Shown here: in pieces, positions 25,528 through 33,533 of the stretch
Layout: each line of letters starts with the position of its first letter
How positions within the stretch are numbered: position 1 is the stretch's first letter
Source of the DNA: Plantimonas leprariae
Lineage (GTDB): Bacteria; Pseudomonadota; Alphaproteobacteria; Rhizobiales; Rhizobiaceae
Assembly (NCBI RefSeq): GCF_008802405.1
Contig: NZ_VZDO01000029.1
Span: 1 to 33,673, forward strand
Direction of reading: 5' to 3'
DNA: 33,673 bases
Translations under genes and position numbers: made by a program
The notes under the pieces: generated by a model
What the model was told of the DNA's origin: nothing
What the model saw: only the letters and a program-made list of their open reading frames with translations
Databases searched by the model: none

Positions 25528-25689
25528 CGCGATCCCCGCCGACTCGGCAACCAAGCGGCAACCATACCGGAGGCTTTGCGAAGATGGTTGACGGAATGCG
25601 GCGGCGATTCACGTTTCCCTCGCGAATTCGGCGCAATTTCGGGTCCGTCCGGGCGGCGCCCGGCGCGCTGCCGAAGGAGCCGTTCCCCC

Positions 25690-26589
25690 ATGCCGAGCCA
25701 TCGCCTTGCCGCGCGCGTCCTTGCGGGCGCGAGCCTCGTCGCCGTCGTGCTTCTCGGCGCCGCCGCGCCGGGCGCGGCGCGCGACCGCGGCGGCAACTAT
25801 CCGCCGGTGCAGGTCGCGCCGGACCTCGAGCGCGAATGGCTCTTGCAGGTGTCGCCCGGCAGCGGCGCGGTCGCGGGCTACCGGCGGCCCGATCTCGCGA
25901 CCCGGGTCTCGAACCCGCAGACGCGCACCTATCCCGGCTATGCCGCGGCGGTTCCGGGCGTGCAGCCGGGTTACGCTGCCCCGGCCGGCATGGCCGCGCC
26001 GGCGGCGACGGCGACCCGCCGCTACGCCTATACGGCCGGCGCGGCCCGCCCGGCGGAACCCCGGGTGACCGGCGGCCTGTTCGGCCGGCTGCAGAACCCG
26101 CCTGCGGCGCGCCAGACCCAGCCGCGCGGGCTCGATCCCGCCTTCCTGCCGCAGGAGGTCGACTACCGGACCGCCGAGAAACCCGGCACGCTGGTGATCG
26201 ATACGAACGCGAAGTTCCTCTACCTCGTCGGCGCGGACGGTCGCGCCCGCCGTTACGGCGTCGGCGTCGGCAAGCCGGGCTTCGAATGGGCCGGCCGGCA
26301 TCAGGTCACCCGCAAGAGCGAGTGGCCGACCTGGACGCCACCGGAGCAGATGCGCGAGCGCGAACGCGTCAAGGGCCGCATCCTGCCGGTTTCGATGCAG
26401 GGCGGGCCGGAAAACCCGCTCGGCGCGCGGGCCATGTATCTCGGCTCGACGCTCTACCGCATCCACGGCACCAACCAGCCCTGGACCATCGGCAAGGCGG
26501 TGTCGTCCGGCTGCATCCGCATGCGCAACGAAGACGTGACCGACCTCTACGAGCGCGTGCCGGTCGGGACGAGCGTCGTCGTGCTCTGA
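25690..26589 (+). CDS. L,D-transpeptidase with YkuD domain (first of two)
   Basis: A periplasmic or cell-wall enzyme of 299 residues. The N-terminal signal peptide is about residues 1-30 (LAARVLAGASLVAVVLLGAAAPGAARD). A low-complexity linker rich in Pro, Ala, Tyr and Gly follows (about 60-150), then the YkuD catalytic domain from about residue 165. The active site is IHGTNQPWTIG with His259 and SSGCIRM with Cys275. These enzymes make 3-3 cross-links in peptidoglycan or attach outer-membrane proteins to it; which applies here cannot be told. AAGGAG at 25675 fixes the start at 25690. Its paralogue lies 179 bp downstream on the same strand. Confidence 0.9.
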   Translation: MPSHRLAARVLAGASLVAVVLLGAAAPGAARDRGGNYPPVQVAPDLEREWLLQVSPGSGAVAGYRRPDLATRVSNPQTRTYPGYAAAVPGVQPGYAAPAGMAAPAATATRRYAYTAGAARPAEPRVTGGLFGRLQNPPAARQTQPRGLDPAFLPQEVDYRTAEKPGTLVIDTNAKFLYLVGADGRARRYGVGVGKPGFEWAGRHQVTRKSEWPTWTPPEQMRERERVKGRILPVSMQGGPENPLGARAMYLGSTLYRIHGTNQPWTIGKAVSSGCIRMRNEDVTDLYERVPVGTSVVVL

Positions 26590-26768
26590 GCGCAACAGAG
26601 CAGAGGTAAAATCGCGTTCCGGTCTTCACGCTTCGAGGAGCCGGGGCGCCTCGGCACCGGCGTCGCTTGCCAGCGGCGTCGGCAGAGCCAAACGATAAGG
26701 CATCGCGGGCCGGCCGCTTTTGGAGCCGCCCGCCAGTTCGCGTGACGATACGAGAGGGGACAATCGCT

Positions 26769-27503
26769 ATGAAGACGAAGGGGCTGATCGCGCTCGCGCT
26801 CGCCGCCGGCATCGGGCTGCCCTCGCTGGCGGTCCCGGCCGCCGCGCAGGACGAGGACATGCGCTACAACTATTCCACCAACCGGTGGGAGCCCGCCGCC
26901 GCGGCGCAGCGCCGCCAGATGTCGGCGATGATGCGCAAGCCCGCCGCGCAGTTCCAGCGGAAGGAGGTGGGGATCGACACGGCCGAGGAGCCGGGCACGA
27001 TCATCATCGATTCGCAGAAGCACTACCTCTACTACGTCGAGGGCCGCGGCCGCGCGACGCGCTACGGGGTCGGCGTCGGCCGCGAAGGCTTCGGCTGGGC
27101 TGGCACCGCGAAGGTCGGCCGCAAGGCGGAATGGCCGGACTGGTATCCGCCGAAGGAGATGATCGTCCGCGAGCGCATCGAGAACAAGCGCGAGATCCCG
27201 GCCTATATGCCGGGCGGCCCGCAGAATCCGCTCGGGGCCGCGGCGCTCTACCTCTACAAGGACGGCCGCGACACGATGTTCCGCATCCACGGTACCAACC
27301 AGCCCTGGACCATCGGGCAGAGCATGTCGTCCGGCTGCATCCGCATGATGAACCAGGACGTGCAGGACCTCTACGAGCGCGCGGGCGCGGGCACGAAGGT
27401 CGTGGTGATCGGCGCGAACGGCGACGGCCGGCGCGAGGTCTACGCGGAAAGCGGCCCGCTCGGCAGCGGCCGGCGGATCCTCGACGCCATCTTCGGCGGC
27501 TGA
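26769..27503 (+). CDS. L,D-transpeptidase with YkuD domain (second of two)
   Basis: A 244-residue paralogue of the gene just upstream. The signal peptide covers about residues 1-26 (LIALALAAGIGLPSLAVPAAAQ), with only a short linker before the YkuD domain. His174 (IHGTNQPWTIG) and Cys190 (MSSGCIRM) form the active site with the same 16-residue spacing as in the first copy. It extends about 20 residues beyond the domain (Gly/Arg-rich, ending DAIFGG). GAGAGGGGA precedes the ATG. The 179-bp gap between the two genes leaves room for a separate promoter, but none was recognised. Confidence 0.9.
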   Translation: MKTKGLIALALAAGIGLPSLAVPAAAQDEDMRYNYSTNRWEPAAAAQRRQMSAMMRKPAAQFQRKEVGIDTAEEPGTIIIDSQKHYLYYVEGRGRATRYGVGVGREGFGWAGTAKVGRKAEWPDWYPPKEMIVRERIENKREIPAYMPGGPQNPLGAAALYLYKDGRDTMFRIHGTNQPWTIGQSMSSGCIRMMNQDVQDLYERAGAGTKVVVIGANGDGRREVYAESGPLGSGRRILDAIFGG

Positions 27504-27521
27504 GGTCGTCTTCGGCTTCGA

Positions 27522-27551
27522 AAGGCGGCGTCCGGGACCGGGCGCCGCCTT
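27522..27551. terminator. Stem-loop between convergent genes
   Basis: AAGGCGGCG (27522-27530) pairs with CGCCGCCTT (27543-27551) across a 12-base loop, in the 50-bp gap between the second L,D-transpeptidase gene and the convergent glcF. It probably ends transcription from both sides, but T tracts are poor on both strands. Confidence 0.5.
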
Positions 27552-27553
27552 CG

Positions 27554-28876
27554 CTATTCCGCCGCGACTGGCGCCATCTCGCGACTCCTGAGCGCGTCCG
27601 GTCGCGGCCCGCCATAGGCCCAGTCCAGGAGCTGCACGGTGTGGAGGATGGGCGTCCTCGTTGCCGAGCCGATCTGCGCGATGCAGCCGATATTGCCGGT
27701 GGCGATGCAGTCCGGCCGGACGCTCTCGATGTTGCGCACCTTGCGGTCGCGGAGCTTGACGGAAATCTCCGGCTGCAGGATGTTGTAGGTGCCGGCCGAG
27801 CCGCAGCAGAGATGGCCTTCCGGCACGTCGCGGACGGTGAACCCGGCGTTCGACAGCAGCGCCTTCGGCTCCTTCGTCACCCGCTGGCCATGCTGCAGCG
27901 AGCAGGCCGAATGGTAGGCGACCGCGAGCGGCGGCCGGGCAGCAGGCTCCGGCAGGTCGAGCGTCGCTAGGAACTCCGTCACGTCCACCGCCAGCGCCGA
28001 AACGCGCGCCGCCTTCTCGGCATAGGCGGGGTCGAGGCGCAGCATGTGGCCGTAGTCCTTCACCGTCGTGCCGCAACCGGACGCGGTGACGAGGATCGCG
28101 TCGAGGCCGCCGTCGGCGTCGATCAGCCTTTCCCACGCGTCGATGTTGCGGCGCGCGAAGCCTAGGGCCTCGTCCTCGCGGCCCATGTGGTGGACCAGTG
28201 CGCCGCAGCAGCCTTCGCCGGGCGCGGGGACCACGGCGACGCCGAGGCGGGCGAGAAGCCGCCGGGCGCTGGCGTTGATCGCCGGATCGAGTACGCTCTG
28301 CGCGCAGCCGGCGAGGATCGCGACGCGCCGCTTAGCGCCAGGTAAGGGAGCGCCCGCCGAGGCGTCCGGCTTCGGCAGCCGCGCCGGGGCGAGGCGCAGC
28401 ATCGCGGCCAGCGGCCGGAGCGGTCGGACGTTGTCGAGGACCGGCGCCATCGGGCGAGCCAGCCGCGCCAGCGCGAGACTGGCACGGAAGCGCGCCGGAT
28501 GGGGCAGCACCTTCGCCAGCGCGAGTCGGATGAGCCGATCGGCGAGGGGGCGGCGGTAGGTGCGCTGGATATGCGCCCGCGCCTGATCGACGAGGTGCAT
28601 GTAGTTCACGCCGGACGGGCAGGTCGTCATGCAGGCCAGGCACGACAGGCAGCGGTCGACATGCGTCGCCACCGTCCGATCCGCCGGTCGACCGCTCTCC
28701 AGCATGTTCTTGATCAGGTAGATGCGCCCGCGGGGTGAATCGAGCTCGTTGCCGAGCGTCACGTAGGTCGGGCAGGTCGCCGTGCAGAAGCCGCAGCGCA
28801 CGCATTTGCGGATGATGCTTTCCGAATGCGCGATGTTCGGGTCGGCGAGGCTATGGTCCGTGAAATTCGTCTGCAT
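27554..28876 (-). CDS. glcF: Glycolate oxidase iron-sulfur subunit
   Basis: GlcF passes electrons from the GlcD/GlcE flavoproteins, which oxidise glycolate to glyoxylate, to the respiratory chain. The 440-residue protein has two ferredoxin-like [4Fe-4S] motifs: Cys25, 28, 31 and 35 (CVRCGFCTATCP), and Cys76, 79, 82 and 86 (CLSCLACMTTCP). Two CCG (heterodisulfide-reductase-like) domains follow, with GEGCCGALVHH and GHLCCGSAGTY. ATG at 28876 begins the typical MQTNF N-terminus. glcD and glcE are not next to it: the gene before it reads the other way and the gene after it converges. Another lactate/glycolate-type dehydrogenase partner is possible. Confidence 0.9.
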   Translation of the reverse strand: MQTNFTDHSLADPNIAHSESIIRKCVRCGFCTATCPTYVTLGNELDSPRGRIYLIKNMLESGRPADRTVATHVDRCLSCLACMTTCPSGVNYMHLVDQARAHIQRTYRRPLADRLIRLALAKVLPHPARFRASLALARLARPMAPVLDNVRPLRPLAAMLRLAPARLPKPDASAGAPLPGAKRRVAILAGCAQSVLDPAINASARRLLARLGVAVVPAPGEGCCGALVHHMGREDEALGFARRNIDAWERLIDADGGLDAILVTASGCGTTVKDYGHMLRLDPAYAEKAARVSALAVDVTEFLATLDLPEPAARPPLAVAYHSACSLQHGQRVTKEPKALLSNAGFTVRDVPEGHLCCGSAGTYNILQPEISVKLRDRKVRNIESVRPDCIATGNIGCIAQIGSATRTPILHTVQLLDWAYGGPRPDALRSREMAPVAAE

Positions 28877-29039
28877 CGCATCCGGTCGCGTCGGTTCATC
28901 CCGCCTGCCGCACGCTCCGGCGGGTCGAACCACCGAGAAAGCGCGGTTTAACAGGCTTTACCCGCGGACGGGTACTTCTCCAGGCAAGATAGGCCGTTAC
29001 ATCCATACGCAAAAGCAGTGAGAGTTCACGGGAGCGACC

Positions 29040-29207
29040 ATGGCGAAGTTGGACAGGGACGAGGAGGTTCGGCGCCGCGCGTATTTCCTTTGGGAGAAGG
29101 CCGGGCGGCCGAGCGGGATGGAACACCATTTCTGGGCCGAGGCGGCGCGCGAGATCGAAGGCGAGGAGCAGGAGGAACAGCGCGAGCCCCGCTCGATCGC
29201 CCGCTGA
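29040..29207 (+). CDS. DUF2934 small protein
   Basis: A 55-residue charged protein carrying the DUF2934 signature: VRRRAYFLWEKAGRPSG (residues 10-26), followed by HFWAEAAREI. The C-terminus is an acidic Glu/Gln run. Function unknown; such proteins are common and often present in several copies in Rhizobiales, without signal or membrane segment. GGGAG, five bases before the ATG, gives a good ribosome site. It is divergent from glcF across a 163-bp gap and converges on kdsA. The gene is small enough that automated calls can miss it, but the motif match is clear. Confidence 0.8.
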   Translation: MAKLDRDEEVRRRAYFLWEKAGRPSGMEHHFWAEAAREIEGEEQEEQREPRSIAR

Positions 29208-29246
29208 GCGCCGACTGGTCAAGATCGGCCGTGGGGCGAAGGGCGG

Positions 29247-30083
29247 TCAGCCCTTCGCGATCTCGTCGAACCGCTTCATCGTGGCGATGAAGTCCGGCAT
29301 CCATTCGAGCGGCAGCATGTTCGGCCCGTCGCTCGGCGCCTTGTCCGGGTCGTCGTGCGCCTCCACGAACAGGGCGGCGACGCCGACGGCTACCGCCGCG
29401 CGGGCGAGAACCGGTGCATACTGCCGCTGCCCGCCCGAAGAACCACCCTGTCCGCCCGGCTGCTGCACGGAGTGGGTGGCGTCGAACACCACCGGATAGC
29501 CGGTCTCCGCCATGATCGGCAGCGCGCGGAAATCCGTCACCAGCGTGTTGTAGCCAAAGGACGCGCCGCGCTCGCACAGCATGACGCGCTCGTTGCCCGA
29601 GCCGGAAAGCTTCGCCGCGACGTTCGCCATGTCCCAGGGCGCGAGGAACTGCCCCTTCTTGACGTTGACCGCCCGACCCGTCCGGGCGGCGGCGACGAGG
29701 AGGTCGGTCTGGCGCGACAGGAAGGCCGGGATCTGCAGGATGTCGACGGCCTCGGCCGCGGCCTCGGCCTGCGGGATGTCGTGGATGTCGGTCAGCACCG
29801 GGCAGTCGAAGCGGTCGCGAACGGCTTCGAGGATGCGCAGGCCTTCGTCGATGCCGATGCCGCGACGCCCGGACAGCGAGGTGCGGTTCGCCTTGTCGTA
29901 GGACGCCTTGAACACGAAGGGCACGTCGGCCTCACGCGCGAGGGTCGCCAGCCGGTCGGCGATCATGAAGGCGTGGTCGCGCGTCTCGATCTGGCAGGGC
30001 CCCGAGATCAGCACGAAGGGCAGGCGGTTGCCGAAGCGCACGCCGCCGACCGCGAAGTCCTTCTGCGTCACCGTCGCTTCCAT
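29247..30083 (-). CDS. kdsA: 3-deoxy-8-phosphooctulonate synthase (KDO-8-P synthase), metal-dependent type
   Basis: KdsA condenses arabinose-5-phosphate and phosphoenolpyruvate to KDO-8-phosphate, needed for the inner core of lipopolysaccharide. The 278-residue TIM barrel has [14 protein letters not shown] (about 56-69), DIHDIPQA and the phosphate-binding GRRGIG. Cys30 in ISGPCQIE, the His of [12 protein letters not shown], the Glu of FVEAHDDP and the Asp of APSDGPN are the four ligands of the metal-dependent class; the E. coli-like class has Asn in place of this Cys. AAGGAGG gives a strong ribosome site for the ATG at 30083. A CTATCC -10-like box is at 30159-30154. kdsB, eno or pyrG are not adjacent. 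Confidence 0.94.
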   Translation of the reverse strand: MEATVTQKDFAVGGVRFGNRLPFVLISGPCQIETRDHAFMIADRLATLAREADVPFVFKASYDKANRTSLSGRRGIGIDEGLRILEAVRDRFDCPVLTDIHDIPQAEAAAEAVDILQIPAFLSRQTDLLVAAARTGRAVNVKKGQFLAPWDMANVAAKLSGSGNERVMLCERGASFGYNTLVTDFRALPIMAETGYPVVFDATHSVQQPGGQGGSSGGQRQYAPVLARAAVAVGVAALFVEAHDDPDKAPSDGPNMLPLEWMPDFIATMKRFDEIAKG

Positions 30084-30245
30084 CGCATCCTCCTTCGCTG
30101 TTCTTCGAGGCTTCGGCTATCGCCTCGGCCCGGCGACCGCAAGACGATGCCGTGGATAGTTCGAGATGCGGCCGCGCGACGGATTGACGATCTACCGCAG
30201 GTGGCGCGACCTGATGTCGTAGCGATCGACCAGCGGTGAGACGAT

Positions 30246-30875
30246 ATGCGAGTCGTATGGGGCGCGGCGGTGCTTTGCCTGACCTTGGCGGGCAGCGCGG
30301 GCGCGAGGCCGGCCGAGATCACCTGGGACTGGTACCGGAACGCCGAAACCTATCTGCGCTACGCGCATCCAGACCCGGCGATGGCGACGAAGTACTTCCG
30401 CCTCGCGGCCGAAGCCGGCAACGACGCCGCGCAATACAAGCTCGGCGAGCATTATCTCAACGGCATCGGCGTTGCGGCCGACCCGGTTCAGGCCTGCGCG
30501 TGGTTCGACAAGGCCGCTTCGGCCGGTAACAGGTACGCGGCGGTCAAGCTCGGCGAATGCTTCCAGAAGGGCGTCGGGCTCGCGCGCGATCCGGTCGCCG
30601 CGGTGAAGTGGTACGAGGTGGCCATCGCGAAGGGCAACCCCTACGGCTCGCACATGCTCGGAATGATGCTGGCGGACGGCGACGGCGTGCCGAAGGACGA
30701 GAAACGGGCGCGCGACTGCCTGGAACTGTCGGTCCGGGAGACCGGCGACCCTTGGGCGAAATGGCGGCTCGCCCGCCTGATCGGGCCGCGCGAACCGGAC
30801 CGCGCCCGTCGCCTGTTCGCCGAGGCGGCGGCGCAAGGCAACATCGAGTCCTGGCTGGCGCTGAACCCGGATTGA
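30246..30875 (+). CDS. Secreted Sel1-repeat protein
   Basis: A 209-residue protein with a probable signal peptide (residues 1-20, VVWGAAVLCLTLAGSAGA). Four to five Sel1-like/TPR helical repeats of about 36 residues follow, with the typical A-x-x-Y/W-F/Y-x-x-A-A-x-x-GN core: TKYFRLAAEAGND, CAWFDKAASAGNR, VKWYEVAIAKGNP, then a less regular unit and RRLFAEAAAQGNI. Such repeats bind other proteins; family members act in signalling, envelope quality control or polysaccharide production, and the role here is unknown. The ATG at 30246 has GGTGAG upstream. It converges on the glycosylase gene with 4 bp between stops. Confidence 0.85.
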   Translation: MRVVWGAAVLCLTLAGSAGARPAEITWDWYRNAETYLRYAHPDPAMATKYFRLAAEAGNDAAQYKLGEHYLNGIGVAADPVQACAWFDKAASAGNRYAAVKLGECFQKGVGLARDPVAAVKWYEVAIAKGNPYGSHMLGMMLADGDGVPKDEKRARDCLELSVRETGDPWAKWRLARLIGPREPDRARRLFAEAAAQGNIESWLALNPD

Positions 30876-30879
30876 CGAT

Positions 30880-31647
30880 TCAGGCTTCGAAAGCGCTCGG
30901 ACAGATGTCGTTAAGCGTGCAGCGGGCGCAGGCCGGGCGGCGGTGGAAGCAGACCTTCTGGCCGTGCAGCATCAGGATCTCGTGGTTGTCGTATAGCTTC
31001 TGCGCGCTCCAGTCGGCGGGAAGTTGCGCGCGAAGGATCGGGTGCGAAGGGCCGACATCGATGCTGGGGCCGATCAGGCCGAGGCGCTGCGCGACGCGGT
31101 GGTGGTGGCTGTCAACCGGCAGCGCCGGCATGCGCAGCACGGAGAAGGACAAGACCGCCGCGCTGGTCTTCGGCCCGACGCCGGAAATCTCCTGCAGCCA
31201 GAGGCGCGCCTCCTCGACCGGCATCTCGCCCAGAAAATCCAGCGAGAGCTCGCCGCGCCGGACCTTCACTTCTCGCAGAATCTCCTGGATGCGCGGCGCT
31301 TTCAGTTCCGGCCAGCGGACGCCGTGGATCGCCGCCTCGATCTCGGCGACGGGTGCCTCGAGCATGTCCTCCCAGTCCGGGAAGCGGGCGTGCAGCGCCT
31401 TGAAGGCGCGGCCGGAGTCGGCATTCTTCGTCCGGTGTGACAGGAGCGAGGAGACGAGTTCGCTCACCGGATCGAGCGAATGGAAGTAGGGGATCGGGCA
31501 GTCGTAGACCGCGCAAAGCCGCTTGTGGATTTCGAGCGCCTTCGCCTTCAGTTCCGGCGAGGCCGGAGCGGCGGCCGGCGCTTTGGGTCGTGCGCGGCGC
31601 GGGCGGGGCTGGTCGAGGCTCGGGCTTTGCGGATGCGGTGCGCTCAT
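30880..31647 (-). CDS. Endonuclease III-like DNA glycosylase with [4Fe-4S] cluster
   Basis: A 255-residue HhH-GPD glycosylase. The helix-hairpin-helix ISGVGPKT contains the catalytic Lys160, and Asp179 lies in LPVDSHHHR. The cluster ligands Cys233, Cys240, Cys243 and Cys249 have the C-x6-C-x2-C-x5-C spacing of Nth/MutY. All catalytic parts are present, so it should be a bifunctional glycosylase/AP lyase. However, the helix usually reading LSAQTTD in Nth is LSHRTKNAD here, so it belongs to a side branch and its lesion preference is uncertain; for that reason no nth symbol is given. The first 30 residues are basic and Pro/Ala-rich. ATG at 31647 lacks a clear ribosome site. Confidence 0.82.
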   Translation of the reverse strand: MSAPHPQSPSLDQPRPRRARPKAPAAAPASPELKAKALEIHKRLCAVYDCPIPYFHSLDPVSELVSSLLSHRTKNADSGRAFKALHARFPDWEDMLEAPVAEIEAAIHGVRWPELKAPRIQEILREVKVRRGELSLDFLGEMPVEEARLWLQEISGVGPKTSAAVLSFSVLRMPALPVDSHHHRVAQRLGLIGPSIDVGPSHPILRAQLPADWSAQKLYDNHEILMLHGQKVCFHRRPACARCTLNDICPSAFEA

Positions 31648-31846
31648 GCAGCCCGAATCCGCGACGATTCCAGCGAGTTCCGCCACCGCGGCGCCCCGCG
31701 ACGAAATGTGCCCGGAGCGGTGCCAACGAGCGCTCGCCTGCGCCGGAGGTGAAAAGGGATCGCGGCCGGAAGAGCGAGTCATTATGCTCGGCTTCGGCTC
31801 CTTGCACCGGGGCCGATGTCGATTCGTGAGCTGAGGGGAGACAGCC

Positions 31847-32758
31847 TTGCGCCCATACGAAGTCCACGACCCGCGCTTCGAGGTGCTGGTGATCGGCCAC
31901 GCCAAGCTGGAACAGCTCTGGACCGGCGCGCGCTGGGCGGAAGGACCGGTCTACGTGCCAGCGGCCAAGTCCGTCGTCTGGTCGGATATCCCGAACGACC
32001 GGCTCCTCAGGCTCGACACGGAGAGCAACGCGGTTTCCGTGTTCGAGCATCCCTGCGGGTTCCACAACGGCCATACGATCGACCGTGAAGGCCGGATCAT
32101 CGCTTGCGAGCACGCCGGTCGGCGCATCTCGCGGCTCGACCACGACGGCGTCTGGCGGCCGCTGGTCGAGCGGTTCGAGGGCAAACGCTTCAACTCGCCG
32201 AACGACGCGACCGTCCATTCCGACGGCTCGATCTGGTTCACGGATCCCGCCTACGGCATCGACACGCACTACGAAGGGCACAAGGGCGAGTCCGAGCTCG
32301 GCGTCTGCGCCGTCTACCGCCTCGACCCGGCAAGCGGCGAGGTGGCCCGGGTGATCGACGACATGGTGCGGCCGAACGGCATCTGCTTCTCGCCGGACGA
32401 GCGCATTCTCTACGTCGCGGACACCGGCCGCACGCACGAGCCGGACTGCCCGATCGCGATCCGCGCCTACGACATCGGCGCGGACGGCCGCCCGGCGAAC
32501 GGCCGGGTCTTCGCCAGCCGCGAGGAAGGGCTCTACGACGGCTTCCGCGTCGACCAGGGCGGCAACGTCTGGACCTCGGCCGGCAAGACGGTCGCGGTGC
32601 ATGCGCCGGACGGCACGCATATCGGCACGATCCCGCTGCCGGAGATGGTGTCGAACCTCTGCTTCGGCGGAAAGAAGCGCAACCGCCTGTTCATCACGGC
32701 GCAGACCTCGCTCTATTCGCTCTACGTCAACGCCCACCCCGCCGGCTGGCAGGGCTGA
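31847..32758 (+). CDS. SMP-30/gluconolactonase-family sugar lactonase
   Basis: A 303-residue six-bladed beta-propeller enzyme that likely opens a sugar lactone with a divalent metal. The metal ligands of the family are in place: Glu32 (WAEGPVY), Asn119 (SPNDATV), Asn177 ([10 protein letters not shown]) and Asp231 (DGFRVD, the catalytic base). There is no signal peptide. The start is a TTG at 31847, chosen because a strong ribosome site (GAGGGGAG, 31833-31840) lies 6 bases upstream. It is followed after 25 bp by an SDR dehydrogenase, which would fit oxidation of a sugar to its lactone and then hydrolysis. The sugar is not known. Confidence 0.88.
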   Translation: MRPYEVHDPRFEVLVIGHAKLEQLWTGARWAEGPVYVPAAKSVVWSDIPNDRLLRLDTESNAVSVFEHPCGFHNGHTIDREGRIIACEHAGRRISRLDHDGVWRPLVERFEGKRFNSPNDATVHSDGSIWFTDPAYGIDTHYEGHKGESELGVCAVYRLDPASGEVARVIDDMVRPNGICFSPDERILYVADTGRTHEPDCPIAIRAYDIGADGRPANGRVFASREEGLYDGFRVDQGGNVWTSAGKTVAVHAPDGTHIGTIPLPEMVSNLCFGGKKRNRLFITAQTSLYSLYVNAHPAGWQG

Positions 32759-32783
32759 CGCGGCCGTTTTACGGGGGAGAGGC

Positions 32784-33533
32784 ATGACCAAGGGTATCGC
32801 CGTCGTGACGGGGGCCGGCAGCGGCATCGGCCGTGCCGTCGCAGAAGCGCTGGCCGCGGACGGCTGGAGCCTCGCGCTCGCCGGCCGCCGCCGGGAGCCG
32901 CTGGACGAGACGGCGGCGCAGTTCGCCGCGCCGGCGTCGGCGCTCGTCGTCCCGACCGACGTGTCCAACGAGGCGGCCGTCGATCGGCTGTTCGAGGCGG
33001 TGGCGGAGCGTTTCGGGCGGGTCGACCTCCTGTTCAACAATGCCGGCGTCGGCGCGCCGCCGGTGCCGATGGACGAGTTGCCGGTGGCCGACTGGACCGC
33101 CGCCGTCGCCGCCAACCTCACCGGCGTGTTCCTGTGCATGCGCGCCGCCTTCCGGCAGATGAAGCGGCAGGACCCGCGCGGCGGCCGGATCATCAACAAC
33201 GGCTCGATCTCGGCGGCGGTCCCGCGGCCGAACTCCGCGCCCTATACGGCGACGAAGCACGGCGTCCTCGGCCTGACTAGGTCCGGCGCGCTCGACGGGC
33301 GGGCGCACGGCATCGCGGTCGGGCAGATCGACATCGGCAACGCGGCGAGCGCGATGACCAGCCGGATGGCGGCGGGCGTCCTGCAGGCGAACGGCACGAC
33401 GGCGCCGGAACCGACGATCGACGTCGCGCATGTCGCGCGCACCGTCGCCCACATGGCGGCGCTGCCGCTCGAAGTGAACATCCTCACCACGACCGTCATG
33501 GCGACCGCCATGCCGTTCGTCGGCCGCGGCTGA
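32784..33533 (+). CDS. SDR-family oxidoreductase
   Basis: A 249-residue classical short-chain dehydrogenase. TGAGSGIG (9-16) binds the nucleotide, NNAG at 85-88 is standard, and Ser141 (or Ser143), Tyr154 and Lys158 are catalytic (YTATK). AGRRR after beta2 (residues 33-37) suggests NADP(H). The C-terminal part departs from the common NxVxPG pattern ([11 protein letters not shown]), as in the group annotated only as SDR oxidoreductases. GGGGGAGAGG precedes the ATG. It lies 25 bp after the lactonase, and its TGA overlaps the next start (TGATG), so the three genes probably form one operon. Confidence 0.87.
   Translation: MTKGIAVVTGAGSGIGRAVAEALAADGWSLALAGRRREPLDETAAQFAAPASALVVPTDVSNEAAVDRLFEAVAERFGRVDLLFNNAGVGAPPVPMDELPVADWTAAVAANLTGVFLCMRAAFRQMKRQDPRGGRIINNGSISAAVPRPNSAPYTATKHGVLGLTRSGALDGRAHGIAVGQIDIGNAASAMTSRMAAGVLQANGTTAPEPTIDVAHVARTVAHMAALPLEVNILTTTVMATAMPFVGRG

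Noticed and set aside
25588-25616. TTGACG as a -35 box for the first L,D-transpeptidase gene
   Set aside because: The sequence 17 bp downstream (ACGTTT) is a poor -10 box and no better spacing was found.
24976-25689. A long N-terminal extension of the first L,D-transpeptidase
   Set aside because: It runs antisense through tag, lacks conserved sequence, and the ATG at 25690 has its own AAGGAG site and signal peptide.
30184-30212. TTGACG as a -35 box for the Sel1-repeat gene
   Set aside because: No -10 box is present at 16-18 bp; the nearby CTACCG is only 2 bp away.
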